Below are positions 26,548 to 35,646 of a DNA stretch of 50,331 nt, piece by piece (position 1 is the first letter of the stretch; every line of letters begins with the position of its first letter). The notes under the pieces are model-generated. The model saw only the letters and a program-made list of their open reading frames with translations. It was not told the origin of the DNA and made no database searches. The DNA comes from JAVBTR01 sp031556065 (lineage in GTDB: Bacteria > Bacillota > Clostridia > Christensenellales > Aristaeellaceae). Both the position numbers and the translations under genes were made by a program. The stretch lies in the NCBI GenBank assembly GCA_031556065.1, contig JAVBTR010000034.1, forward strand, positions 1 to 50,331, read 5' to 3'.

Positions 26548-28162
26548 CAAAAAACTCTGCCTCCAACATCGCACAAAGGGCATGGTACAACGGTAGATGC
26601 AGTTCCTGCACGTCCGGCGTGTAGTCTGAATCCACGTTCAATAACACATCGGCATACTTGCCTAGCCGCCCGCCGCCCTTGCCCGTAAGGGCGATCACAT
26701 GGATGCCCATGGCCCTGGCGGTTTTTGCCGCTTCCACACAGTTGCGGGCATTGCCGGAGGTTGAGATGCACAAAAGCACATCCCCCATAGTGCCATAGCC
26801 AAACAGCTGCTGGGCAAAGACCAATTCCGGGTCCACATCGTTTGCAAAGGCTGTGCTCAGGGCGCTATGCTGGCTTAGGCAGATGGCAGGCAGCGCTCTT
26901 TGAAGCCGTAAATCAACACCCGGAATATTGGGGGGCCGCTTAAGCAAAAAGCCCTTCATCAGTTCCCCGGCAATATGCTCTGCGTCTGCCGCGCTGCCAC
27001 CATTGCCGCAGATAAGCAGCTTGCCCTTAGCCATAAAGGAACCCCGCAGCACACAAAAGGCGTACATCAATTTTTCATCCAAGGGTTTAAGCGCCGGAAC
27101 CCGTTCAAACAGGCGGTTAAAGTGCTTCATCACCTGGGCTTTGGGTTCATAAGGGTTGGCAATGTCGATGCCCATGGCGTAGCAGGCCGCGCAGATGGAG
27201 GCCAGATCACCAATGGCCTCTCCCGTTTGGGCAGGCACGATCTGGCAATCCGCTAGGGAGCCTTGGAGTGCTTCCTTTTTAAGCACCCTTTCCATGGCCC
27301 TCCGCAAAAGGTTTTCAGATCTGACAAACACGCTGCCGATCACGATCCGCTCCGGATTTAATAGGTCAATCAATATAGCCAGAATCTGGCCCAGCTTTTC
27401 CCCTGCTTCTTCATAAATACTTAAGGCATCCAGGTCTCCCCCATCGGCATACTGTGCAATGGTGCGGGCGTTTACTTCGCTTTGTACAAGGCCTGCCTTT
27501 ACCCATACTGGCTCATGGCCGTCTTTAAGCCATTTTTCTGTGCGGTTCTTGGCGATCTGGCCGATTCCCGCGCCACTACAAAAGGCTTCGACCGTGCCTG
27601 TTTTGCCAAACAGAAGGGGGCCGTCCTTTTCAAGGCGCACATGCCCCACTTCCCCCGCGAATCCCCGCACTCCTTCCACCAAGCGGTTTTCCGCGATGAT
27701 CCCCGCGCCAAATCCCGTGCCCATGGTTAAAAAAACCATGTTTTGCGTGCCTCGACCAGCACCCAGCTTCCATTCCACCAAGGCGCAAGCATTGGCATCG
27801 TTTTGCACAAAGGCAGGCACCCCAAAGGTTTCCATCAGCATCTTTTTAAGGGGAATCTTATCCCAGCCCGGCAAATGGGGCGGGGAGAGAATCAGCCCTT
27901 CCCGGCAATCCAAGGGGCCGCCGCAGCTGACGCCTATAGCGAACAGGTTCTTTTCGCTTTGGGCATCGTTATAGGCGATCTGGTTTTGGTGAAGAATCTC
28001 CTTTGCGCTTTGAAACAGCTTTTCCTTTACTTTTTCAAAGCCCTGTTCCGCATCGGTGTCAAAGCTCACCCGATCCACTATGACGATATGCGAATTAACG
28101 CTGGCCAGATTGATCGCGCACTTGGTTCCACCAATGTCCATTCCAAGAATGTACTTGGGCAT
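26540..28162 (-). CDS. Fusion: ROK sugar kinase + GmhA-like SIS sugar-phosphate isomerase
   Basis: A single 540-residue frame joins two enzymes. Residues 1-~335 are a ROK kinase with the ATP motif DIGGTK (9-14) and the catalytic Asp122 in QNDANA. Its His174 is kept, but the three cysteines of the ROK zinc motif are Leu183, Phe185 and Thr190. Residues ~345-540 are a SIS domain of the GmhA (sedoheptulose-7-phosphate isomerase) type, with CGNGGSAAD at 385-393, STSGNARN at 467-474, and all four GmhA zinc ligands at equivalent spacing: His396, Glu400, Gln519, His527. It probably phosphorylates a sugar and interconverts ketose and aldose phosphate forms. The ATG at 28162 has GGGGAGG 8 nt before it and follows the aldolase gene by 27 nt. 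The substrate is unknown. Confidence 0.9.
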   Translation of the reverse strand: MPKYILGMDIGGTKCAINLASVNSHIVIVDRVSFDTDAEQGFEKVKEKLFQSAKEILHQNQIAYNDAQSEKNLFAIGVSCGGPLDCREGLILSPPHLPGWDKIPLKKMLMETFGVPAFVQNDANACALVEWKLGAGRGTQNMVFLTMGTGFGAGIIAENRLVEGVRGFAGEVGHVRLEKDGPLLFGKTGTVEAFCSGAGIGQIAKNRTEKWLKDGHEPVWVKAGLVQSEVNARTIAQYADGGDLDALSIYEEAGEKLGQILAILIDLLNPERIVIGSVFVRSENLLRRAMERVLKKEALQGSLADCQIVPAQTGEAIGDLASICAACYAMGIDIANPYEPKAQVMKHFNRLFERVPALKPLDEKLMYAFCVLRGSFMAKGKLLICGNGGSAADAEHIAGELMKGFLLKRPPNIPGVDLRLQRALPAICLSQHSALSTAFANDVDPELVFAQQLFGYGTMGDVLLCISTSGNARNCVEAAKTARAMGIHVIALTGKGGGRLGKYADVLLNVDSDYTPDVQELHLPLYHALCAMLEAEFFDE

Positions 28163-28189
28163 TTCTGCCGCCTCCCCACATTCCAGCAC

Positions 28190-29056
28190 CTAGCGATTGC
28201 TGCTTCTAACAAAATCACGCATTTTTTCTTCCACCAGCTTTTGAACCGCGTCCCCGCCCTTTTGGAGGGCTCCCGTACCCAGCTGCCAAATTTCGCTGTT
28301 ACTCAGCCGCGCACTTTGGCCGATAGCCGGTAAAAACACCTGTTCCAAATCCGTGGCAATGTTCACCTTGCTGATCCCCAGCTCTATGGCTTTATGAATG
28401 GTTTCATAAGGGAGCCCGGAGCCGCCGTGAAGCACCAAGGGAATATCCACAATGGTGCGGATGGCTTTAAGCCGCTCAAAATCGATCCTGGGGTTTTTCA
28501 CAGGGTACACCCCATGAGCAGAACCGATGGACACCGCCAGGGTATCTACATTGGTTTTTTTAACAAAGGCCTTGGCTTCATCGGGATCGGTGTAAAAGGT
28601 TTCATCTGAATCGGTTTCGATCTTGTCCGTGGCGCCGATGCGGCCTAATTCCGCTTCTACGCAAACGTTTTTCCCGTGAGCGTAATCCACCACTTCTTTT
28701 GTAATGCGTACGTTTTCATCAAATTCCAGGTGGGAGGCATCGATCATAACGGAGGTAAAGCCAGCCTGGATCGCATCCTTAATGATGGCGATATCCTTGG
28801 TATGATCCAAATGCAAAAGGCCCGTTACATCGTATTGATCCGCCAATTCGTAAAACCTCTTGGCAAATTCCGCCGCCGTTACCTTAAACCAATTAAACTC
28901 GTTAGCGGAGATTTGAACGATCACCGGAGAATGCTGGGCTTTGGCTGCCTTTAAAACCGCCTCGATCAGATAGGTATTCCTGGGTGAAAAGGAGCCTGCG
29001 GCATAGCCCTCTTCCCGGGCTTTTTTTAGCAGCTCCAGCATACTTACTATTTTCAT
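28190..29056 (-). CDS. Class II fructose/tagatose-bisphosphate aldolase-family protein
   Basis: The 288-residue protein has the catalytic/zinc motif HLDHT (His82-His85, with Asp84 as the expected general base), EAELG, GSAHGVY and LHGGSG, all typical of class II FBP/tagatose-bisphosphate aldolases (FbaA, GatY, KbaY). It would split a ketose bisphosphate or ketose-1-phosphate into dihydroxyacetone phosphate and an aldehyde. It lies just before the ROK-SIS fusion and after the Sip1-type GH36 gene (9-nt gap), GAGGTG as ribosome site. As an operon member rather than a stand-alone glycolytic gene it is more likely a pathway-specific aldolase. Confidence 0.9.
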   Translation of the reverse strand: MKIVSMLELLKKAREEGYAAGSFSPRNTYLIEAVLKAAKAQHSPVIVQISANEFNWFKVTAAEFAKRFYELADQYDVTGLLHLDHTKDIAIIKDAIQAGFTSVMIDASHLEFDENVRITKEVVDYAHGKNVCVEAELGRIGATDKIETDSDETFYTDPDEAKAFVKKTNVDTLAVSIGSAHGVYPVKNPRIDFERLKAIRTIVDIPLVLHGGSGLPYETIHKAIELGISKVNIATDLEQVFLPAIGQSARLSNSEIWQLGTGALQKGGDAVQKLVEEKMRDFVRSSNR

Positions 29057-29065
29057 TCGCGCACC

Positions 29066-31045
29066 TCATTCACAAATTATTTCGAGCATGGGCCTTTGGA
29101 AATCGCTGCATTCCACTATGTAAAAGCCATTTTCCAGCGGCCTTGCAAAAACCGCTTCACCCATCAGCAGCACTCTTTTTAATGCTTGATCGCTATGAAA
29201 CACAAAGCTTCCGCCTTGTTTCAATGTCACGATGCAGCGGTCAGCGGTTCCGTAGACACCTTCGATCAACGCTACGCTTAGGTATTTGTCCCCAAGGCCG
29301 ATAGGGGTAACACCCTGTCTTTTGGGAACAAGCAGCAGCATACGCCCATCATCCGCCTCCATTTGAAAAGCATATTCTTCATTAAAGCTCAGCACCTGTC
29401 CCTGGCCCTGATGATCATAGCAAACATACTCTTTATGGGTAGCATTGGGCAGTTCTGAGAGCTTAATAGCCGCTTCCTGCGCCTTGTTGGTAAATGCCGC
29501 CACCAGATACGAATCCTTAAAGGTATTGAAAACCTTCAGGGGCTTTTCTTGATCCTTTTGAATAAGGCAATCCAGGGTAGGCCTTCCCACCTGATCGCAG
29601 CGGATCAGCTTGCCGTCACTTTCTATAAGAGGCAAAAGGACATCCACCTCTGTTTGCCCCACCTTATCGCTCACATACACCGGCCCGCCGCTGACAGCCC
29701 GAAGCATGGCGTGGCGAACACCATTTTTCTCTTGTGTCCAGAACATATCCCAATCCCCCCAATAAAGAGGGGCGTAGAGCATGGCCGTATAAACGTTCTG
29801 CTTTAAGTGTTCATTAAACCCATCTTCCATTCCGGGTACATAATCATCGCTGGAGCGGATCAGCGCCTGGCTGCGCCTTAACCACATTTCCTGGGGAGCC
29901 ATGCCCATGCAATGAATGCCGTTACCCGAAAAGTGCAGCCCTATGGAACCGCCGATGCCATCCTGGGTGCTGCGGGAGGCTTCCCCATAGCTTTTTTGCG
30001 ATTGGAAAAACAAGGAGGGTGCGCTTTGCTCATCAATCTTAACAAAATCCACGCCGTGGTTCTTAAGCTCCCCGTGCCACTTGCTCCAAAAGGCAAAGGC
30101 TTTATCAGGGTCCGGCACCACACGGCCATCGGGCAATGTTAAGAGCAGCTCTCGGCATTCCGCTTCGGCTTGAGATCCTTCTTCGATCCCATTCCAGTAG
30201 CCCATTAAGGCTTGCCATACGCCTACGCTGCGCACACCGTAGGATTTCTTCAGGGTGCCAATCACCCCACTTAAGCCTTGTGGGAACTTGGCTTCATCCG
30301 TTCCAAGCCCTTTAAGCCGCTGGTTTTTATAATCCGCCAGGGACCAGCCATCGTCGATCAGCACCCAGCCAAGAGGTAATTGCTTTTCTTTTAGCTCCTC
30401 CATTTTTTCCACAATACCCTGAGCGTTTACCTGTTGGTAAAAAGCATCCCAGGTACACCATCCCAGGTAATCAAAAATGGCAGGATATTGCTTTTCATTC
30501 CGTGGCATGGCAACGCCTGTAAGCGCGGCGCCAAAGAGCACCGCGTCTTCGCATAGCTTATAAGGCTCCTTGCCCCGTCCGTAAACACATACCGGGGTAT
30601 TTAATGCCATCCGCCTCTCTTGGTTAGAGGAAACAGTAAACGTAATGCCTTTTTCACCCGGCCCCATATCACTGCGGTAAATATCGCCGCATAGGGCTAC
30701 CAACACATGGTAGCCCTGATCATCCTGCCATAAAAGCAGCTGCGTCCTTTTAGGAATATCTGTACAATGATCGATTACTTCCGGGCGAATCCACCATTCT
30801 TTATGCTGGTAAACGGCCAGGAAATCCGATGCCTCACAAGGCACCTCAATTTCAAGGGCGCGCTTTGGATCGAAACCCGATTGGGCTTTGAAAAGAGGTG
30901 TGCCCGGCACAAGGCTTGCCTTTGCAAGCAGCGCCTGAAGGTTTCCCTTTTGTGCCACTTGAAGGCTGATATCCGCCTTTTCATCGCCCATGGTATGGCT
31001 TGCGCCATTTTGGCGAAAAACCGTCGCTTTTACCTGCTTAAACAT
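29066..31045 (-). CDS. Sip1/raffinose-synthase-type GH36 enzyme
   Basis: The 659-residue cytoplasmic protein belongs to the raffinose synthase/Sip1 branch of GH36. It shows DYLGWCTWDAF (192-202), VLIDDGW (228-234), the nucleophile Asp338 in FVKIDEQ, and an acid/base region RSSDDY at ~398-402. Plant members transfer galactosyl groups; bacterial members are largely described as alpha-galactosidases. In this operon it would remove, or possibly transfer, an alpha-galactosyl residue. It starts 1 nt after the permease stop, using the AAGGGG inside the end of that gene as ribosome site. It differs from the classical GH36 at 40073, so two alpha-galactoside linkages may be handled. Confidence 0.88.
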   Translation of the reverse strand: MFKQVKATVFRQNGASHTMGDEKADISLQVAQKGNLQALLAKASLVPGTPLFKAQSGFDPKRALEIEVPCEASDFLAVYQHKEWWIRPEVIDHCTDIPKRTQLLLWQDDQGYHVLVALCGDIYRSDMGPGEKGITFTVSSNQERRMALNTPVCVYGRGKEPYKLCEDAVLFGAALTGVAMPRNEKQYPAIFDYLGWCTWDAFYQQVNAQGIVEKMEELKEKQLPLGWVLIDDGWSLADYKNQRLKGLGTDEAKFPQGLSGVIGTLKKSYGVRSVGVWQALMGYWNGIEEGSQAEAECRELLLTLPDGRVVPDPDKAFAFWSKWHGELKNHGVDFVKIDEQSAPSLFFQSQKSYGEASRSTQDGIGGSIGLHFSGNGIHCMGMAPQEMWLRRSQALIRSSDDYVPGMEDGFNEHLKQNVYTAMLYAPLYWGDWDMFWTQEKNGVRHAMLRAVSGGPVYVSDKVGQTEVDVLLPLIESDGKLIRCDQVGRPTLDCLIQKDQEKPLKVFNTFKDSYLVAAFTNKAQEAAIKLSELPNATHKEYVCYDHQGQGQVLSFNEEYAFQMEADDGRMLLLVPKRQGVTPIGLGDKYLSVALIEGVYGTADRCIVTLKQGGSFVFHSDQALKRVLLMGEAVFARPLENGFYIVECSDFQRPMLEIICE

Positions 31046-31046
31046 A

Positions 31047-31919
31047 TTACCCCTTAATGCCGCCTACGGCGACGGATTGAATAATGTATTTTTGCATAAA
31101 GAAGAACACGATGATAGACGGCAAAAGCACCAGCAAAGAGGCTGCCATAAACTGCTGCCAGATCATACCGAAATCGCCCTTGAAGGTGCGAAGACCGATC
31201 TGAAGGGTGTACATCTTTTCATCGTTCAAGTACAAAAGAGGGCCCATAAAATCGTTCCATTTGGCGTTGAATTCAAACACCCCGATGGTAATTAAAATAG
31301 GCTTGGACATGGGGATAACGATGTTGGAATAAATCTGCAATTCCGTGGCGCCTTCAAGCTTCGCCGCCTCTGAATAAGCCATGGGAATTCCCATAAAGAA
31401 TTGCCTTAAAAGGAATATATAGTAGGCCGATCCCCCAAAGGCGGGGATCAGAAGGGGCAAGTAGGTGCCCACCCACTTGATCTTGGAAAATAAGATATAG
31501 GAAGGGATCATGGTAACGATACCGGGGATCATCATCGTTGCTAGAACAATTGAGAACAGCACATTACGGCCTTTAAAATTGATCCGCGCAAAACCGTAGG
31601 CCACCAAGCTGTTTGAAAGCAGGGACGCAAACATGCCAACCGCCGTTAAGAACAGTGTGTTTTTTAGGTAGGTGCCAAAGGGCGCGGAGTTCCAGGCCTT
31701 GGAGAAGTTATCCCAGGCCCAAGCCTTGGGAATAAAGCTGGTATTGGTATAAATCTCCGCATCGGATTTAAGGGCTGTGGAAAGCATCCAGGCCAGGGGC
31801 ATCAGAACCATTAAGGAACCGATGATTAGAATGATGGTGGCAATAACGCCTGCCAGATTATGGCCCTGCTTTTCCTTGTATATATCCCGCCGCTTCATTT
31901 TGATCTTTGCGGTTGTCAT
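31047..31919 (-). CDS. CUT1 sugar ABC transporter permease (MalG-type), operon B
   Basis: The 290-residue membrane protein has about six hydrophobic segments, the first at residues ~24-48. The EAA loop (YSEAAKLEGATEL) precedes a conserved Pro and the protein ends IIQSVAVGGIKG, as MalG-like subunits do. It pairs with the permease encoded upstream (4-nt overlap, GGAGG in front of the ATG) and with the binding protein at 34249. No ATPase gene is in the operon. Confidence 0.93.
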   Translation of the reverse strand: MTTAKIKMKRRDIYKEKQGHNLAGVIATIILIIGSLMVLMPLAWMLSTALKSDAEIYTNTSFIPKAWAWDNFSKAWNSAPFGTYLKNTLFLTAVGMFASLLSNSLVAYGFARINFKGRNVLFSIVLATMMIPGIVTMIPSYILFSKIKWVGTYLPLLIPAFGGSAYYIFLLRQFFMGIPMAYSEAAKLEGATELQIYSNIVIPMSKPILITIGVFEFNAKWNDFMGPLLYLNDEKMYTLQIGLRTFKGDFGMIWQQFMAASLLVLLPSIIVFFFMQKYIIQSVAVGGIKG

Positions 31920-32863
31920 TTGCCGTCGCCTCCTTCATAGTACACCCAGCGTTCGGATAGTTTCATTTGCACCACGGTAAACACCATGATAATAAAGAAC
32001 AATATCCACGCCAGCGCGCAGGCATACCCCATGCGGAAATCCTTAATGGCTGTGTAATATAGGTAGAGGTTGTAAAACAAAAGGGATCTGCCGGGGCCGC
32101 CTGTACCGCCGGTACCGGAAAGAATGTAGGCGGAGTCGAATATCTGAAAGGCGCCGTTAATGCTGGTGATCATGACAAACAGCATGGTGGGCGAGATCAT
32201 AGGCAGGGTGATATATCGGAACTTCTTCCAGCCCACCGCCCCATCGATAGCGCCAGCATCGTACAAATCCTGGGGCACGTTTTGCAGCGCCGCCAGAAAT
32301 AATACCATAGTGCCGCCAGAGCTCCATAGCCGCATGATGATCAGCGCAGGCTTTGTAAACAAAGGGTCTCTGAGCCAGGCAGGCCCTTGAATGCCTACCA
32401 AAGCCAGAATGTTATTAAGCAAGCCGCCGTTGGGCTCAAAAATCCACTGCCACAGCAAATACACTGCCACGCCCGAAAGAATGGAGGGCAAATAATACAG
32501 CGTCCGAAACAGCTTTGAAAAATAAATTTTCATGTTCATCATCAGTGCCAACAAAAGCGCCACAATGATCACCGCAGGAACGCTGAAGACCACATAGTAA
32601 AAGGTATTGTAAAGGCCCATGGTAAAGCTGCTATCCTTGGTAAAAATCTGCACGTAGTTATATATGCCCACCCATTTTTGTATGGACGTCATATCGTAAT
32701 ACGTGAAGCTGGAATACAGTGAAAAGGCCAAAGGAAACAACGTAAAGCATATGAATCCGATAATGTAGGGGCTAACAAAGGCATAGCCCTTTAAGGTTTC
32801 ACGCTTTTCAATCCGCGTCATACCCCGTTTTTTCTTGGTTTTCACATCAGTTGCGATGTTCAT
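31916..32863 (-). CDS. CUT1 sugar ABC transporter permease (MalF-type), operon B
   Basis: The 315-residue protein has a basic N-terminal tail (residues 1-27), then about six membrane segments. The EAA loop reads LYDAGAIDGAVGW, with Gly in place of the second Ala. It forms the heterodimeric channel with the MalG-type partner. The gene overlaps the end of the DUF1537 kinase gene by 4 nt (AAATGA) and has AGGGGAG upstream, so kinase and transporter are co-translated, tying the kinase product to the imported sugar. Confidence 0.93.
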   Translation of the reverse strand: MNIATDVKTKKKRGMTRIEKRETLKGYAFVSPYIIGFICFTLFPLAFSLYSSFTYYDMTSIQKWVGIYNYVQIFTKDSSFTMGLYNTFYYVVFSVPAVIIVALLLALMMNMKIYFSKLFRTLYYLPSILSGVAVYLLWQWIFEPNGGLLNNILALVGIQGPAWLRDPLFTKPALIIMRLWSSGGTMVLFLAALQNVPQDLYDAGAIDGAVGWKKFRYITLPMISPTMLFVMITSINGAFQIFDSAYILSGTGGTGGPGRSLLFYNLYLYYTAIKDFRMGYACALAWILFFIIMVFTVVQMKLSERWVYYEGGDGK

Positions 32864-34179
32864 TTCATCCGCTCCCCTCGATTATTAAGGTTGATGGCCC
32901 GGATCGCTTTGAAGAAAAAATCGGCCGAACCAAAGCTGCCGGATTTATATACAACGGCGTACCGCCTTTCGTTTCCAAGTCCTACCATGGCTGGCACGCC
33001 GGGCTCTATTTCGGAAACGATCTGCATCAAGTCTATGCCCAGGGCTTCATTTACCGCCATGGAGGTATCTCCTCCGGCCACCACCAGCTTGCGGCTGCCA
33101 GTATGATCTAACACTGATTTTGCTATATACCCCATAGCTCCCGAGATCAGCCTGCCAAGGGCTTCATCATTCATGCCAAGAGCTCTGGCCTTTTCTTTAT
33201 TGGCCAGGACCGTTTCCCTTTTGTTGGAGGAATGGATCAGGATATTTTCCCCCTTTGAAACAGCCTGGCAAGCCTGCGCTATCAACAGTGCAAGCACTGC
33301 GTCCGCATCCCCCGCCATCAAATTAAAGGGATCCATTTCTAGGCTCCTTTGACCGTTTTTTTGAAAGCAGGCGATCTGCTCTGCTGTAGCCACGGTCAAG
33401 CTGCCCGCAAGCACCAGGGTACCAAGGCCATCCTCATTAAACTCATCTGCGACCACCGGGGCTTTAGGCTTTTCATAGCCCCAGGTCTGCGGCAGCTCTT
33501 CCGCTATAGCGGAGCTGCCGCAAATATTACGTTCGCTCGTAATCAGCCTCGCGATGGTTTTTAAATCCTTCTGATCCCGTACATCGAAAATGATGTACGC
33601 GTTATCTTTTTTTAGGGTATTCAGGCATTCCCGTTGCTTGTAATCCGGCTGATCCAGCATATCATAAGTAAAAAGCGCGCTTTTTCTGTGGCTTTGTTTT
33701 GCCAGTATTTTTTGAAGCCGGGATTCACGGGTAGGGTGGATGGGATCGTTTTGAAAGGGGCTGTTTTCAAGGAGCTGGCCATCCAGGTAATGCACACCGG
33801 CTACCGTGGTTCTTAAAAGCTTAGGGAACCCAAGCACGATCATGGCCCATTTTTCGCAAAGTACATCCTGCATGGCATCGAACTCCGCACCGATATTGCC
33901 GCGAAAAACAGAGCAGGTCTTGTTGTGGTACAGATCAAAACCGCTTTGAAGCAGCAAGGATGTGGCAGCCTTCACCTTTCCCGCCGCCACATCCGGGGTA
34001 TCAAATCGGCTGTCCGTATCCAGAACGACCACGTCATAGCCGTTGAACCGTTTTGGGTTCATGTCCCGTTTAAAGGGCATCACAGCGACCTTCATACCGC
34101 CCTTGGCGAACATAATCCCAATATCGTTGGCTCCCGTGATATCATCCGCCACCACAGCGACCCTTTTGCGTAGCGCCAT
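32860..34179 (-). CDS. DUF1537 four-carbon acid sugar kinase-family protein
   Basis: The 439-residue protein has the two-domain layout of the DUF1537 kinases (OtnK, DtnK): the N-terminal domain opens with VVADDITGANDIG (residues 9-21) and the C-terminal nucleotide domain contains VVAGGDTSMAV. Known members phosphorylate erythronate, threonate or 3-oxo-tetronate; others act on longer acid sugars. No tetronate dehydrogenase is in the window, so the classical tetronate route is incomplete here. The second ATG (34179) is chosen because AAAGGGG lies 7 nt upstream; the first, at 34185, is too close. A GC-rich hairpin (34200-34232) separates it from the binding-protein gene. Confidence 0.88.
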   Translation of the reverse strand: MALRKRVAVVADDITGANDIGIMFAKGGMKVAVMPFKRDMNPKRFNGYDVVVLDTDSRFDTPDVAAGKVKAATSLLLQSGFDLYHNKTCSVFRGNIGAEFDAMQDVLCEKWAMIVLGFPKLLRTTVAGVHYLDGQLLENSPFQNDPIHPTRESRLQKILAKQSHRKSALFTYDMLDQPDYKQRECLNTLKKDNAYIIFDVRDQKDLKTIARLITSERNICGSSAIAEELPQTWGYEKPKAPVVADEFNEDGLGTLVLAGSLTVATAEQIACFQKNGQRSLEMDPFNLMAGDADAVLALLIAQACQAVSKGENILIHSSNKRETVLANKEKARALGMNDEALGRLISGAMGYIAKSVLDHTGSRKLVVAGGDTSMAVNEALGIDLMQIVSEIEPGVPAMVGLGNERRYAVVYKSGSFGSADFFFKAIRAINLNNRGERMK

Positions 34180-34199
34180 AGCCATTCCCCTTTTTAGGC

Positions 34200-34232
34200 A
34201 AAGGAGGTCGGCCTTGTGGGCCGGCCTCCTTT
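34200..34232 (-). promoter_or_regulatory. GC-rich intercistronic hairpin after binding-protein gene
   Basis: A 14-bp stem with one mismatch and a 5-nt loop lies 16 nt after the binding-protein stop. On the minus strand it is followed by GCCTAAAAAGG, without a U-run, so it is unlikely to stop transcription by itself. Its place between the first gene and the rest of the operon fits an mRNA-stabilising or processing hairpin that keeps binding-protein levels high. Confidence 0.65.
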
Positions 34233-34248
34233 AGGTTTGTTTTCTTAA

Positions 34249-35571
34249 TTAGTTAACACCGAAAATGAACTTGTCGCTTTCGATTTTGCCATCGATAACG
34301 CTCTTGCCTTCTTTAAGCACTTCTTCAGGTGTCACGCCATCTTCGAAATCCTTCACGATACGGTTGACCTGCTGATCCTTGGAGGTAGCAGCATCGGGGC
34401 AATAGATGTGGCGGCGGGCAGTCTGGGTATCGTTCAAAAGGGCCAGAGTCATATCCCAGCCAACAGAACCAGCCAGCTCAGGCAGTTCGTTGGGGGTGAT
34501 GGCGCACATAACGTCCTTCTGTTCCACAACCCAAATGCTGGCGGCTTCGCCACAGGTCATGAATTCGGCAAACTTGGTAGCAGCGGCGATATCCTTCACG
34601 CCGTAGGGAACAGTGGCTACGAAGCCGCCGCCAACCGCGCGGGGATCGCCTTCCTTCCAGGAGGGGCCAACGGGCATTTCGATGGTGCCGTAGTCGATGA
34701 TCCAGTTGCCGGCTTCGTCCACACCATACTTGTTCAAGGTGGCGATGTAGTTGCAGGTCTGGCCGAAGATGGCCACCTGGCCGGAGATGAAGTAATCCTG
34801 GGCGCCGGAACCGGAGTTATCCAGCATGCTCTGCACCAGATTCTTGCCATAGCGCTGGTTCCAGGTCTGCATGTAGGTCAAGGCTTCGATGTTGGCCTGG
34901 CTGTCCAGGGTGCAAACATCGGGGTTCATGGGGTTGTCGAAAATGGTACCGCCGTTGGAAACGGCAACAGAGTCAAAACCGAAGTTTCCCAGCTGGGGCA
35001 GGAAGGCGGCCTTGTAGTTATCTGCGCCATTGAATTTCGCGTCCAGTAGATCGGCAGCGGCCAAGAGATCGTCCCAGGTCAGAATAGCGGCAGCGTCTAC
35101 GCCCGCTTCTTCGAACATGGTCTTGTTGTAATAAAGCATACGGGTATCGGTGTTGAAGGGCAGCGCGTAAACCCGGTCTTCATACAGGGCGGTCTGCCAG
35201 TAACGATCGTAGAACTTGCCCTGGGTTTCGGGATCCAGGTAATCGGTGATATCGGAAGCCTGCTTACGCATGGCCTTCACGTTCACAGCTTCGATAGCGG
35301 TGATCACCACATCGGGAGGATTGCCGCCGGATACAGCAGCGATTAGCTTAGTTTCCAGCTCATCAAAGGGAACATACACATATTCGGCTTCGATCTGGCC
35401 AGCATACTTTTCGTTGAACTGTTCGATGATCTTGTTAATGGTGGGGCGGCGCTGTTCGGAACCCCAGTGAGCCCAAACGCGAATCTTTGCAGGTTCGTCA
35501 GCCAATGCGGAAACCGCAAACAGGCTAAGGAGCAAGCATGCGCACAGAAGGATGGATAACAGTCTTTTCAT
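34249..35571 (-). CDS. Sugar ABC transporter extracellular solute-binding protein, operon B
   Basis: The 440-residue family-1 binding protein is the first gene of operon B. It starts with a signal peptide (MKRLL, Leu/Cys-rich core, then SALA before DEPAK). The cysteines at 10 and 12 lie too early and in the wrong context for a lipobox, so release by signal peptidase I is expected. The mature N-terminus IRVWAHWGSEQRR and the MLYYNKTMFEEAG segment are typical of this family. The start at 35571 has GGAGG 8 nt upstream; an in-frame start 15 nt earlier has no ribosome site. It delivers its ligand to the permeases at 31047 and 31916. The coding strand uses G/C-ending codons more strictly than its neighbours, as expected for high expression. 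Confidence 0.93.
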   Translation of the reverse strand: MKRLLSILLCACLLLSLFAVSALADEPAKIRVWAHWGSEQRRPTINKIIEQFNEKYAGQIEAEYVYVPFDELETKLIAAVSGGNPPDVVITAIEAVNVKAMRKQASDITDYLDPETQGKFYDRYWQTALYEDRVYALPFNTDTRMLYYNKTMFEEAGVDAAAILTWDDLLAAADLLDAKFNGADNYKAAFLPQLGNFGFDSVAVSNGGTIFDNPMNPDVCTLDSQANIEALTYMQTWNQRYGKNLVQSMLDNSGSGAQDYFISGQVAIFGQTCNYIATLNKYGVDEAGNWIIDYGTIEMPVGPSWKEGDPRAVGGGFVATVPYGVKDIAAATKFAEFMTCGEAASIWVVEQKDVMCAITPNELPELAGSVGWDMTLALLNDTQTARRHIYCPDAATSKDQQVNRIVKDFEDGVTPEEVLKEGKSVIDGKIESDKFIFGVN

Positions 35572-35646
35572 GATTGATTCCTCCATTATAATTATTGAGA
35601 TACACGGAAAGGCTTTTTCCTCCCGCCCTTCTCTTTCATATACCCT

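Noticed and set aside
34200..34232. Intrinsic terminator ending the binding-protein transcript
   Set aside because: The stem is strong, but the minus-strand sequence after it is not U-rich and the next gene has no promoter of its own; an intercistronic hairpin is more likely.
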